Shown here piece by piece: positions 19,505 through 28,013 of a stretch of 64,000 nucleotides of DNA (positions are counted from its first letter, which is position 1; each line of letters opens with the position of its first letter). The notes below the pieces were generated by a model, which worked only from the letters and a program-made list of their open reading frames with translations, was not told the origin of the DNA and ran no database searches. The translations under genes were made by a program, and so were the position numbers. The DNA is taken from contig NZ_CP073721.1 of the NCBI RefSeq assembly GCF_025264685.1, positions 1,727,001-1,791,000 on the forward strand, written 5' to 3'. This DNA is from Dactylosporangium roseum (GTDB taxonomy: Bacteria > Actinomycetota > Actinomycetes > Mycobacteriales > Micromonosporaceae).

Positions 19505-20047
19505 TCACCCCTCGGCCGCGCAGGTGCCCTCGGGCAGCGTCGGGTTGCCCAGGGCGCCGATCGCCTGGTTGACCTCGGTGGTGGTGGGCAGTTGCTGGAA
19601 CTGGCCGCCGATGATCACGTCGACCCGGTCGTCCTGCCGCGCCTTGTCGAACTCGTTGCGGGACTGGTTGAGGAAGTATGCCCGCACGAGCCACGCGGCG
19701 CCCACGGCCTGCGGCCCGAAGCGGATGACGGCCACCACGTCGGTGGGCTTGGTCACCGCCGGGCTGGGCTGCGCGGTCTGGACCTTCGCCTCCTTGAACT
19801 TGCGGGCGAGGAAGTCCTGCGACACGTTGCCGGCCAGACCGGGCTTGTTCGTGGCGTTGTAGATGTTGAGCTTGACCTCTTCGGGGGTCGGCAACTTCGC
19901 GTTGGCCACGACGGCGCCCTCGGCGCATTTCTCGGCGGACTGCGGACTGCTCTGACGATCCTTGACCAGGGCGACGACCACGAACACCGCTGCGGCGACG
20001 ACCAGGATGCCAATCACCACGAGTGCTCTGACTCGCGCAAAACTCAT
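19505..20047 (-). CDS. LytR_C-domain membrane-anchored protein (Cei-like)
   Basis: A 180-residue protein with an N-terminal membrane anchor (RALVVIGILVVAAAVFVVVA, residues 7-26), a short linker and a LytR C-terminal domain outside the membrane (VKLNIYNATNKPGLAGNVSQ). This domain occurs at the end of LCP wall-assembly enzymes but here stands alone. Its position between the suhB-like and DUF4193 genes matches Mtb Rv2700 (cei), which is required for envelope integrity; the functional link is inferred from synteny. Two cysteines (EKCAEG and GTCAAEG) may form a disulfide. Confidence 0.85.
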   Translation of the reverse strand: MSFARVRALVVIGILVVAAAVFVVVALVKDRQSSPQSAEKCAEGAVVANAKLPTPEEVKLNIYNATNKPGLAGNVSQDFLARKFKEAKVQTAQPSPAVTKPTDVVAVIRFGPQAVGAAWLVRAYFLNQSRNEFDKARQDDRVDVIIGGQFQQLPTTTEVNQAIGALGNPTLPEGTCAAEG

Positions 20048-20403
20048 GGTCTGCTCCCGCGCCGCTACGACTCCGTCACCAGAAGGACGCTCTGGCTGCC
20101 GGAGAGGTTAGCGCCTGTCGGCCGCCGATGTTGAAGTCCCACCCGACATACCACAAAGTTCCCACTCGTCGTCGCGGTACGACTCCGCACGGACACTGTC
20201 GGGTGGCGGTATCGTCGCATCGCCGCTGCGCGGGGACCCGTTCGGCGCCGGGAAGATCGTTGTGTCGCCTCGGTCACATTGGGAACAAGTTTCCGCGCAT
20301 GGGCGTACAACAAACGGCACAAGGGCGGTAAGGTACGCCGCTCGTTGGACGTTACACCGGGCGCGAAACCTACGGGCGACACGAAATAGGAGTGTGAACA
20401 CCG
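20048..20403. other. Divergent intergenic region, cei-like gene / DUF4193 gene
   Basis: A 356-bp non-coding stretch that must hold promoters for both flanking genes. The only element I can point to is AGGAG at 20388-20392, 11 bases before the DUF4193 ATG, which is slightly far for a ribosome-binding site. I see no convincing promoter hexamers, repeat copies or small RNA gene. Confidence 0.5.
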
Positions 20404-20700
20404 ATGGCCACCGACTACGACGCGCCACGACGCGACGAGGTCGACCTCGGGGAGGACAGCCTCGAGGAGCTGAAGTCCCGCCGGACGGACGCACAGTCCG
20501 CGATCGTCGACGTCGACGACTCCGACATCGCGGAGAACTTCGAACTGCCGGGTGCCGACCTGGCCGACGAGGACATGACGGTGAAGGTCCTGCCGATGCA
20601 GGCCGACGAGTTCCGCTGCTCGCGGTGCTTCCTGGTGCACCACCGCAGCCAGTTGGCGGCCGAGCGAAACGGGGAGCTGATCTGCCGCGAATGCGCGTGA
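20404..20700 (+). CDS. DUF4193 protein
   Basis: A 98-residue acidic protein: about 55 Asp/Glu-rich residues, then a zinc-ribbon-like C-terminus with CSRC (about 73-76) and CREC (94-97). This is the actinobacterial DUF4193 family (Mtb Rv2699c position). The two CxxC pairs suggest a structural Zn. Function unknown. Confidence 0.9.
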   Translation: MATDYDAPRRDEVDLGEDSLEELKSRRTDAQSAIVDVDDSDIAENFELPGADLADEDMTVKVLPMQADEFRCSRCFLVHHRSQLAAERNGELICRECA

Positions 20701-20781
20701 TCCGGATGTTGATCACGCGGAGGTGGCGCCGGCGTGCTTGAGTCATGAACGGCAACGGTCCGCACCCCCCGGAGGTTGACG

Positions 20782-21570
20782 ATGGTGCAGTCGGTCCCCG
20801 CCGACGAGGCGGCCGAGAACGAGCCCGTCAACGAGGCGGAGCTCACCAACGCCGTCGCGGCCCTCACCGAGGAGGACATCGCCCCCAGAGAGCGGCGGCG
20901 TCAGTTGGGCCGCCTCGTGCGGCTGGAGGTCCGCGAGCGCGGGATCAAGGACCTGTTCCGGCCGAAGAGGGCGATCAACTGGGTGACCGACTCGGTGACG
21001 CGGGTCGCGCCGTACATCCCCGTGCGCGACCTGGAAACCCTGAAGGCGCACCACGGCGGTCTCGAGGGTGACGCGCTCGCCGAGCGGCTGGTCCGCAACG
21101 CCTCACGGGTCACCGCGGGCATCGGCGCCGCCGGCGGCGGCGTGGCCGCGGTCGAGTGGGCTGTGACACCCTCGCTGCTCTCGGCCCCTGTCCTGCTGGC
21201 GGCCGAGACGGTGGCCGTCGTCGCGGTGGAGATGAAGCTCATCGGCGAGCTGCACGCGGTCTACGGCCGCCCCATCGAGGGCAACGGCACCCAGCGCGCG
21301 TTCGCACTGATCCAGGCCTGGGCAGAGCGCCGCGGGGTCAATCCCCTGCGCATCGGCGGCAGCGTCGCCGCCGCGATGGGCACCGCGCTGCGCAAGGAGC
21401 TGCGCGATCGGCTGCTGAGACGCTTCGGGCGCAATCTGAGCACCCTGGGGCCCTTCTTGACCGGCGCGGCGGTCGGCGGCTTCCTGAACCGCCGGGCGAC
21501 GCTCGCGCTCGGCGCGGACATCCGCAAGGACCTGCGGAAGTCAGCGGGCCCGCGCGTCATCGAGGGCTGA
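20782..21570 (+). CDS. Conserved protein of unknown function, membrane-associated
   Basis: A 262-residue protein I do not assign to a named family. An acidic N-terminus (about 1-45) and a basic stretch (RERRRQLGRLVRLEVRERG) are followed by two hydrophobic, Ala/Gly-rich segments (TAGIGAAGGGVAAVEWAV; SAPVLLAAETVAVVAVEM) and another near 225-245 (LGPFLTGAAVGGFL). ATG 20782 has GGAGG six bases upstream, an almost ideal site. In the otherwise matching Mtb order no such gene lies between the DUF4193 and DUF3093 genes, so it seems lineage-specific here. Its last 30 bases overlap the 3' end of the convergent DUF3093 gene. Confidence 0.75.
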   Translation: MVQSVPADEAAENEPVNEAELTNAVAALTEEDIAPRERRRQLGRLVRLEVRERGIKDLFRPKRAINWVTDSVTRVAPYIPVRDLETLKAHHGGLEGDALAERLVRNASRVTAGIGAAGGGVAAVEWAVTPSLLSAPVLLAAETVAVVAVEMKLIGELHAVYGRPIEGNGTQRAFALIQAWAERRGVNPLRIGGSVAAAMGTALRKELRDRLLRRFGRNLSTLGPFLTGAAVGGFLNRRATLALGADIRKDLRKSAGPRVIEG

Positions 21571-21999
21571 GCGCAGCGCCTCCGGGTGGCGGGTGCTGAT
21601 CAGCCAGTACGGCGTGGGATCGGCCTCGTCGAGCACCTGCACGCGCACAGCGCCGCCGATCCAGGGCCGCTGGACGACGAAGGCCTCCGGATCGGCGTAG
21701 GGGCCGAGCAGGTCCCGCTTCTCGGTCGCGGACACCGCCGTCACCTCGCCGACGTACCGCAGGGGGATGTGCGCGTCGTCGACCCGCAGCTCGCCGTTGG
21801 ACACCTCGACGCGGATGCGGCCCAGCCACCACAGCCCCACGGTGGCCAGGGGCAGCAGGACGAGGTACGGGATCCAGGTCGCCACGCCGGGTGCCCCCAG
21901 CCTGACCTCGGCCGCCAGCAGTCCGGCGAACGCCACCGCGGGCAGCCAGAGCCACCAGGCGACGGTGAGACGCTCACGGTACGGGTTCGGCTGTGCCAC
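21541..21999 (-). CDS. DUF3093 membrane protein
   Basis: A 152-residue protein with two membrane helices ([39 protein letters not shown]) followed by a cytoplasmic beta-rich domain ([20 protein letters not shown], then [20 protein letters not shown]). This is the DUF3093 family (Mtb Rv2698 position), always next to dut. GTG 21999 gives [16 protein letters not shown]. The start is 51 bp from the divergent dut start. Function unknown. Confidence 0.88.
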   Translation of the reverse strand: MAQPNPYRERLTVAWWLWLPAVAFAGLLAAEVRLGAPGVATWIPYLVLLPLATVGLWWLGRIRVEVSNGELRVDDAHIPLRYVGEVTAVSATEKRDLLGPYADPEAFVVQRPWIGGAVRVQVLDEADPTPYWLISTRHPEALRSALDDARAR

Positions 22000-22050
22000 G
22001 AGTGCGAGGGTACGTGTTCGCGTGCCCGGAGGACCCGGCAGGATGGAGGC

Positions 22051-22530
22051 ATGGTGACGGAGGTGCTCATCCAGCGGCTCGTGCCCGACCTGCCGCTCCC
22101 GGCGTACGCACACCCCGGCGACGCCGGCGCCGACCTGGTCGCGGCCGAGAGCGTCGAGCTCGCCCCGGGCGAGCGGGCGCTGGTCCGCACGGGCATCGCG
22201 ATCGCCCTGCCCGAGGGCCACGTGGGCCTTGTGCACCCGAGGTCCGGGCTGGCGGCCCGGCTCGGGGTGACGGTGCTCAACGCGCCGGGGACGGTCGACG
22301 CCGGGTACCGGGGCGAGATCCTGGTGAACCTGGTCAATCACGATCGGGTGACCACGGCGAAGATCAGCCGAGGTGACCGGATTGCGCAGCTTGTGATTCA
22401 ACGCGTGGAGCGGGCACACTTCCACGTCGTCGACGACCTTCCCGATACTGTGCGCGGGGCTGGTGGCCACGGGTCCACCGGCGGGCATGCCGGACTGGCG
22501 CCGGCAGCGAACTTGGAGGCAGAGCAGTGA
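22051..22530 (+). CDS. dut: dUTP diphosphatase (trimeric dUTPase)
   Basis: A 159-residue dUTPase. All five family motifs are visible: DAGADL (1), [11 protein letters not shown] (2), [13 protein letters not shown] (3, with the catalytic Asp), DRIAQLVIQ (4) and the flexible C-terminal [12 protein letters not shown] (5). The enzyme hydrolyses dUTP to dUMP and pyrophosphate, keeping uracil out of DNA and feeding dTMP synthesis. The stop overlaps the GTG of the DUF3710 gene (GTGA), so the two are translationally coupled. Confidence 0.96.
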   Translation: MVTEVLIQRLVPDLPLPAYAHPGDAGADLVAAESVELAPGERALVRTGIAIALPEGHVGLVHPRSGLAARLGVTVLNAPGTVDAGYRGEILVNLVNHDRVTTAKISRGDRIAQLVIQRVERAHFHVVDDLPDTVRGAGGHGSTGGHAGLAPAANLEAEQ

Positions 22531-23297
22531 TCTTCTCGCGCAATCGCGGGAGCGGACGGCACGCCAAGGCCGACACCCGTCCGGGTGCCCCGCGCCGGGC
22601 AGAGCCCGACCTCGACCCCATCGAGGACGACGAGGTCGAGGCCCCGGTGAGCGGCAAGTCCGAGCGGATCGAAGGTCCGTACGACGTCGCCGAGGCGCCC
22701 GAAGGGATCGCCCAGCTCGACCTCGGCGCGCTGAAGGTGCCGGCGGTCGACGGTGTCGAGGTCCGGGTCCAGGCCGACAACGACGGCAAGATCCAGCAGA
22801 TCGTGCTCGTCGCGGGCGACAGCGCGTTGCAGCTCGGCGTGTTCGCCGCGCCGCGCAGCGAGGGCATCTGGGACGAGGTCCGCGGCGAGATCCGCAAGCA
22901 GTTGTTCAACGACGGTGTCGCGGCCGAGGAGGTCGACGGCGACTACGGCATCGAGCTTCGTGCCCGGGTCCGCGCCCCGGAGGGGCTGACCGACATCCGG
23001 TTCGTGGGCGTCGACGGGCCGCGCTGGTTGGTCCGCGCCGTCTTCCAGGGCCCGGCGGCGGTCGACCCGTCCGTCGCCCCGCCGCTGCTGGAGTGCCTGC
23101 GCAACCTGGTCGTCGACCGGGGTCACGAGGCGATGCCGGTGCGCGAGCCGCTGCCGCTGCGCCTGCCCAAGGAGATCACCGATGGCGAGGCCGGGCCGGA
23201 CTCGGCGGACTCGGCGGATCCGGGGTCGGGCGGGGCACCGGCGGACGGCGAGGAGCCCGGGCGCAGAAAGCCGTCACCCCGGCCTCGTCGCAAATAG
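22527..23297 (+). CDS. DUF3710 protein
   Basis: A 256-residue soluble actinobacterial protein of the DUF3710 family (Mtb Rv2696c position). A basic/acidic N-terminal tail is followed by a core with [36 protein letters not shown] and [12 protein letters not shown], ending in a low-complexity Pro/Ser/Asp/Arg tail. The GTG overlaps the dut stop. Function unknown; coupling to dut may suggest nucleotide or DNA metabolism, which is weak inference. Confidence 0.88.
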   Translation: MIFSRNRGSGRHAKADTRPGAPRRAEPDLDPIEDDEVEAPVSGKSERIEGPYDVAEAPEGIAQLDLGALKVPAVDGVEVRVQADNDGKIQQIVLVAGDSALQLGVFAAPRSEGIWDEVRGEIRKQLFNDGVAAEEVDGDYGIELRARVRAPEGLTDIRFVGVDGPRWLVRAVFQGPAAVDPSVAPPLLECLRNLVVDRGHEAMPVREPLPLRLPKEITDGEAGPDSADSADPGSGGAPADGEEPGRRKPSPRPRRK

Positions 23298-23330
23298 CGA
23301 AATTGCGCGTACCGTCGTATCGAGGGTGTC

Positions 23331-23753
23331 ATGACAGCCAAGGAGGGTGGCACCGTCATCATGGCCACGGACAGCGACAGCGCGGTGGAGCAGCGGGGGC
23401 TGCGGAAGTTTCTGCGTCGCCTGACGGCGAGCGAGGCGGAGCTCGACGCCGAGGAACTGCAGCGCGACGCCAAGGAGTGCGGGAGCATGCCGGCGCTGGC
23501 ATGCCGCCGGGGTCAGATGGTGAGCCTGAAGGGACGGCTGCGTACCGTCGTCTACACCCCGCGCACCAACCTCCCTACGCTGGAGGCGGAGCTCTTCGAC
23601 GGCAGCGATCTGGTCACACTGGTGTGGCTGGGCCGGCGGCACATCGCCGGCATCGAGCCGGGTCGGGCGATCACGGCGAAGGGGCGCATTGCGGTCCGCG
23701 ATGGCCGTAAGGTGCTCTACAACCCGTATTACGAGCTCGATACCCCTCGATAG
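23331..23753 (+). CDS. OB-fold nucleic-acid-binding domain protein
   Basis: A 140-residue protein whose C-terminal two thirds form a tRNA-anticodon/RecG-type OB-fold (MVSLKGRLRTVVYTPRTNLP, then LEAELFDGSDLVTLVWLG and ITAKGRIAVRDGRKVLYNPY). It corresponds to Mtb Rv2694c. It probably binds single-stranded nucleic acid, by fold only. ATG 23331 has GAGGG five bases upstream; ATG 23361 is in frame. Confidence 0.85.
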   Translation: MTAKEGGTVIMATDSDSAVEQRGLRKFLRRLTASEAELDAEELQRDAKECGSMPALACRRGQMVSLKGRLRTVVYTPRTNLPTLEAELFDGSDLVTLVWLGRRHIAGIEPGRAITAKGRIAVRDGRKVLYNPYYELDTPR

Positions 23754-23773
23754 ACCGACGCGGATGAGGCCGG

Positions 23774-24463
23774 ATGCAGCAAGGCGGTAAGACCAGCACC
23801 CAGACCGAGGAGGAGCAGCTCCCGTCCTTTTCGGTCCAGATGTCGGAGCAACTGGGCGGGGTGCGCGGGCTCGTCGAGTCCAGCATTCCGATCACGCTCT
23901 TCATCGTGGTCAACTTTCTCGGCGACCATTTCAAGTGGTGGTCCCTGCGCACCTCGCTGATCATCGCGGTGGGCGCCGCGCTGTCCATGGCGGCCTATCG
24001 GCTGAGCCGGCGTGAGCCCACCCGGCACGCCTTCAACGGCGTGTTCGGCATCGCCGTCGGTGCGTACATCGCCTGGAAGAGCGGCGACGCGAAGGACATC
24101 TACCTGCCGGGCATGTTCCTCAGCGCCGGCTACGTCGTGGGCATGCTGGCGTCGGTCGTGTTCGGCCGGCCGCTGGTCGGCTGGCTGTGGTCGGTGATGC
24201 TGGACAAGGGCGGCACCCGCTGGTACGACAACCCGCGCCTGCGCCGGGCGTTCGTCTGGCTGACGGTCCTCTGGGCGTTCGTCTACGCCGCGAAGCTGGG
24301 CGTGCAGGTGCTGCTCTACCGCGACACCGCCGAAAACGCCGACGATCTGCTCGGTGTGGTCCGGCTGGCGTTGGGCTGGCCACCCTATGCGCTGCTGGCC
24401 GCCCTGACGGTCTGGCAGGCCCGCCGGATCCTGCGCAGCGAGGCGGCAGCCGAGTCACGTTGA
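23774..24463 (+). CDS. DUF3159 membrane protein
   Basis: A 229-residue polytopic protein of the DUF3159 family (Mtb Rv2693c position), with about five hydrophobic helices, e.g. SIPITLFIVVNFLGD, SLIIAVGAALSMAAYRLS, LSAGYVVGMLASVVFG and AFVWLTVLWAFVYAAKLGV. The conserved RHAFNGVFGIAVGAYIAWKS stretch is present. Function unknown. It starts 20 bp after the OB-fold stop, continuing the dut-DUF3710-OB run, and converges on the TrkA genes. Confidence 0.87.
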   Translation: MQQGGKTSTQTEEEQLPSFSVQMSEQLGGVRGLVESSIPITLFIVVNFLGDHFKWWSLRTSLIIAVGAALSMAAYRLSRREPTRHAFNGVFGIAVGAYIAWKSGDAKDIYLPGMFLSAGYVVGMLASVVFGRPLVGWLWSVMLDKGGTRWYDNPRLRRAFVWLTVLWAFVYAAKLGVQVLLYRDTAENADDLLGVVRLALGWPPYALLAALTVWQARRILRSEAAAESR

Positions 24464-24493
24464 CCTTGGTCGACCCGGCGAGCCGGGCGACGG

Positions 24494-25186
24494 TCAGTAG
24501 TGCTTGTTTCGCGTCTTCTCGACGCTGTCGGCGCCCAGCATCACGACACGGACGGCGTCCTCCATCTCGGACGTCACCACGAAGATCAGCTCGTCGCCGG
24601 CCTCCAGCGGGTCGTCCGGGGTCGGGACCAGGACTCGCCGGCCGCGCAGGATCGCGACCAGGGCCGAGTCGTGGGGGAGCGGGACGTCGCGGACCGGGTG
24701 GCCGACATACGGGGCCGACTCGGGCAGCGTGATCTCCACCAGGTTGGCCTCGGACTGGCGGAACGTCATCAGGCGGACCAGGTCGCCGACCGACACCGCC
24801 TCCTCGACCAGCGCGGCCATGAGCCGCGGCTTCGAGACGGAGACGTCGACACCCCACTGCTCGTTGAACAGCCACTCGTTCTCGGCCCGGTTGATGCGGG
24901 CCACCACCCGTGGCACCGCGAACTCGGTCTTCGCCAGCAGTGACACCACCAGGTTGACCTTGTCGTCGCCGGTCGCGGCCACCACGACGTCACAGGAGGA
25001 GAGGTCGGCCTCCTGGAGGCTGGACAGCTCGCAGGCGTCGGCGAGGATCCACTCCGCGGCCGGCACCCGCTCCGGGCGCACCATGCTCGGCACCCGCTCG
25101 ATCAGCATGACCTGGTGGCCGTTGTCGACCAGTTCCCTGGCGATGGAGCGCCCCACGTTGCCGGCCCCGGCGATCGCGATCCGCAT
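24494..25186 (-). CDS. TrkA-family potassium uptake regulatory protein (CeoC-like)
   Basis: A 230-residue two-domain protein: an N-terminal Rossmann RCK/TrkA-N domain (IAIAGAGNVGRSIARELVDN, then ILADACELSSLQ) and a C-terminal TrkA-C domain (LVEITLPESAPYVGHPVRDV; LEAGDELIFVV). Such proteins bind nucleotides on the cytosolic face and gate K+ channels or transporters. It begins three bases after the companion TrkA gene stops, and both are divergent from a K+-importer-like permease. Corresponds to Mtb ceoC (Rv2692) by order. Confidence 0.92.
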   Translation of the reverse strand: MRIAIAGAGNVGRSIARELVDNGHQVMLIERVPSMVRPERVPAAEWILADACELSSLQEADLSSCDVVVAATGDDKVNLVVSLLAKTEFAVPRVVARINRAENEWLFNEQWGVDVSVSKPRLMAALVEEAVSVGDLVRLMTFRQSEANLVEITLPESAPYVGHPVRDVPLPHDSALVAILRGRRVLVPTPDDPLEAGDELIFVVTSEMEDAVRVVMLGADSVEKTRNKHY

Positions 25187-25189
25187 GGG

Positions 25190-25855
25190 TCAGTGTCCCC
25201 CTTCGGGCGCCAGGCTGGTGACCTTGCTCACCGGGCCGGCCGTCTCGGCGGTGACGAGCATGAAGGCCAGGTCGCCGTCCTGGATCACGGTCGACTCGGT
25301 CGGCAACATCGCGAGACCGAACCGCATGAGGTAGGCGAGGCGGGCGCCGCTGCGCCGCTCGAGCGCGCCGACGGTGTGGCCGATCCAGTCGGGGTGCATC
25401 GGCACCTCGACGATCGAGACGGTGCTCGTCGGGTCGCGCCAGACCTCGACGTTGCCCTCGGGGACCAGGTGGCGCAGCATCCGGTCGGCGGTCCAGCGCA
25501 CCGTCGCCACCGTCGGGATGCCGAGCCGCTCGTAGACCTCGGCGCGCTTCGGGTCGTAGATGCGGGCCACGACCCGCTCGACGCCGAACGTCTCGCGCGC
25601 CACGCGGGCCGAGATGATGTTGGAGTTGTCGCCGGAGGAGACCGCGGCGAACCCGTCGGCCCGCTCGATGCCGGCCTGGAGCAGCACCTCGCGGTCGAAT
25701 CCGACACCGGTGACCGTCGTGCCGGTGAACTCCGAGCCCAGCCGGCGGAATGCGTCCGCGTCGATGTCGATCACCGCGACCGTGTGCCCGCGATTTTCGA
25801 GGATCTGGGCCAGCGTGGACCCCACGCGGCCGCATCCCATGATCACGACGTGCAC
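25190..25855 (-). CDS. TrkA-family potassium uptake regulatory protein (CeoB-like)
   Basis: A 221-residue RCK protein with the same two-domain plan: HVVIMGCGRVGSTLAQILEN (TrkA-N nucleotide loop), VIDIDADAFRRLG with the acidic ribose-binding residue, and a TrkA-C domain (VSIVEVPMHPDWIGHTVGAL). GTG 25855 is chosen because GGAGG lies seven bases upstream; an earlier in-frame start at 25882 lacks one. First gene of a two-gene operon. The two paralogues probably assemble together as a hetero-ring, by inference from the family's octameric gating rings. Confidence 0.92.
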   Translation of the reverse strand: MHVVIMGCGRVGSTLAQILENRGHTVAVIDIDADAFRRLGSEFTGTTVTGVGFDREVLLQAGIERADGFAAVSSGDNSNIISARVARETFGVERVVARIYDPKRAEVYERLGIPTVATVRWTADRMLRHLVPEGNVEVWRDPTSTVSIVEVPMHPDWIGHTVGALERRSGARLAYLMRFGLAMLPTESTVIQDGDLAFMLVTAETAGPVSKVTSLAPEGGH

Positions 25856-25955
25856 GTCCCCGCCTCCGTGTCGAATGAGCACTCGCCGTTGAGCATGTCA
25901 TGGTCCGGCCAGACCGGTGCATCGGGAGGCGTGACGGCCCGTACGCTTAGATGTC

Positions 25956-28013
25956 GTGGCCAGTCCGACCTCCCTGTTGAAGCGGCTGCTCCTGGGTCGA
26001 CCGTTCCGCTCTGACCGGCTCAAGCACACGCTGCTGCCGAAGCGCATCGCGCTGCCGGTGTTCGCCTCCGACGCCCTGTCGTCGGTGGCCTATGCCCCCG
26101 ACGAGATCCTGTTGACGCTCTCCATCGCCGGCGCGTCGGCGTTCTTGATCTCGCCGTGGATCGGTGCCGCCGTCGCAGTGGTGATGCTCACAGTCGTGGC
26201 GAGCTATCGGCAGAACGTGCACGCCTACCCGTCGGGCGGCGGTGACTACGAGGTGGCGTCGGTCAACCTGGGCCCGCGCTTCGGCGTGGCGGTCGCGAGC
26301 GCGCTGCTCGTCGACTACGTGCTGACCGTGGCCGTGTCGACCGCCTCGGGCGTGGCCAACCTCGGCTCCGTCGTCCCGTGGGTCGCCACCCACAAGGTCG
26401 CCATCTCGATCATCGCGATCGCGCTGCTGACCGCGGTGAACCTGCGGGGCATCCGGGAGTCGGGCGCGGCGTTCGCCGTCCCGACCTACGGGTTCATGAT
26501 CGTCATGATCGGCATGCTGGTGACCGGCCTCATCAAGATCTTCGTCCTCGGTGAGGATCTGCGGGCGCCCAGCGCCGGCCTGGTCATCCACGCCGAGGAG
26601 GCGCACATGACCGGGCTCGCCATGGCGTTTCTGCTGCTGCGGACGTTCTCCTCCGGCTGTGCCGCGCTGACCGGTGTCGAGGCCATCTCCAACGGCGTCC
26701 CGGCGTTCAAGGAACCCAAGAGCAGAAACGCGGCGACCACGCTGCTGCTGCTCGGCTCGATCTCGATCACCATGCTGCTCGGCATCATCCTGCTGGCCCG
26801 CAAGACCGGCCTGCAGTTCGTCGAGAGCCCGGACCAGATCGTGAGCGGCCCCGCCAACTACGTGCAGAAGACCGTCACCACCCAGCTCGGCGAGACGGTG
26901 TTCGGCGCCGGATCGATCATGCTCTACGTGGTCGCGGTGATCACCGCGCTGATCCTGTTCCTGGCCGCGAACACCGCCTTCAACGGCTTCCCGGTGCTCG
27001 GCTCGATCCTCGCGCAGGACCGCTACCTGCCCCGCCAGTTGCACACCCGCGGCGACCGGCTCGCGTTCTCCAACGGCATCGTCCTGCTGGCACTGGCCGC
27101 CATGGTGCTGATCATCGGGTTCAAGGGCGAGGTCACGCGCCTGATCCAGCTCTACATCGTCGGCGTCTTCGTCTCGTTCACGCTCTCCCAGGCGGGCATG
27201 ATCCGGCACTGGAACCGCCTGCTGCGGACCGTCCGCGACCGGCAGACCCGCAACCGGATGATCCGCTCCCGCACGATCAACATGATCGGGCTCTCGATGA
27301 CCAGCGCCGTCCTCGTGGTCGTGCTGGTCACCAAGTTCCTGCTCGGCGCGTACATCGCCATCATCGCGATGATCGTCATCTACTTCCTGATGGTCGGCAT
27401 CAAGAGGCACTACGACACCGTCGCGCGGGAGCTGACGCCAGCGCAGGACCGGCCGGTCCTGCCGTCGCGCAACCACGCCGTCGTCCTGGTCAGCAAGGTG
27501 CACCGGCCCACGCTGCGCGCCGTCGCCTACGCGCAGGCCACCCGGCCGGACAGCATCACCGCGCTGACCGTCAACGTCGACGACCACGACACCCGGCAAC
27601 TCCAGCAGGACTGGGAGCGCCGTGGCATCCCGGTCCCGCTGACGGTCGTCGACAGCCCGTACCGGGAGATCAACCGCCCGATCCTCGACTTCGTGCGCAA
27701 CAAGCGCCGCGACGCGCCACGTGACGTGGTGACCGTCTTCATCCCCGAATACGTCGTCGGGCGCTGGTGGGAACACCTCCTGCACAACCAGAGCGCGCTG
27801 CGGCTCAAGGGCCGGTTGCTCTTCGAGCCCGGTGTGATGGTCACGAGCGTGCCGTGGCAGCTCAGCTCGCTGCAGGACGTCGACCTCGACAAGATGGACG
27901 CGACGCTGAGCCGAGGCCCGAAGCGCGGCCCGCGCTCGCCCTCCACCACGCCGGCCGCGACCCGGTCGGCGACCGCGATCACCGCCGCGTCACCGGAGCA
28001 CCGTGATTCTTGA
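25956..28013 (+). CDS. APC-superfamily permease, KimA-like (probable K+ importer)
   Basis: A 685-residue protein: a 12-helix APC transporter core (residues about 30-480) and a C-terminal cytoplasmic domain of about 190 residues. FASDALSSVAYAPDEILLTL and YRQNVHAYPSGGGDYEVAS near the N-terminus are typical of the YdaO/KimA group, known high-affinity K+/H+ importers controlled by c-di-AMP. Its place opposite two TrkA genes supports potassium transport. GTG start at 25956, 100 bp from the divergent trkA start. The last codons overlap the next gene (11 bp). Mtb Rv2690c holds the same position. Direct demonstration of K+ transport by this subgroup is not something I can cite. Confidence 0.85.
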   Translation: MASPTSLLKRLLLGRPFRSDRLKHTLLPKRIALPVFASDALSSVAYAPDEILLTLSIAGASAFLISPWIGAAVAVVMLTVVASYRQNVHAYPSGGGDYEVASVNLGPRFGVAVASALLVDYVLTVAVSTASGVANLGSVVPWVATHKVAISIIAIALLTAVNLRGIRESGAAFAVPTYGFMIVMIGMLVTGLIKIFVLGEDLRAPSAGLVIHAEEAHMTGLAMAFLLLRTFSSGCAALTGVEAISNGVPAFKEPKSRNAATTLLLLGSISITMLLGIILLARKTGLQFVESPDQIVSGPANYVQKTVTTQLGETVFGAGSIMLYVVAVITALILFLAANTAFNGFPVLGSILAQDRYLPRQLHTRGDRLAFSNGIVLLALAAMVLIIGFKGEVTRLIQLYIVGVFVSFTLSQAGMIRHWNRLLRTVRDRQTRNRMIRSRTINMIGLSMTSAVLVVVLVTKFLLGAYIAIIAMIVIYFLMVGIKRHYDTVARELTPAQDRPVLPSRNHAVVLVSKVHRPTLRAVAYAQATRPDSITALTVNVDDHDTRQLQQDWERRGIPVPLTVVDSPYREINRPILDFVRNKRRDAPRDVVTVFIPEYVVGRWWEHLLHNQSALRLKGRLLFEPGVMVTSVPWQLSSLQDVDLDKMDATLSRGPKRGPRSPSTTPAATRSATAITAASPEHRDS

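Noticed and set aside
24474-24496. CCCGGC/GCCGGG hairpin between the DUF3159 and trkA genes as a terminator
   Set aside because: The stem is short with almost no loop and no T-run; too weak to list as a feature.
25856-25955. c-di-AMP riboswitch in front of the KimA-like permease
   Set aside because: Only 100 bp separate it from the divergent trkA gene, too little for the full element plus promoters, and no recognisable core is present.
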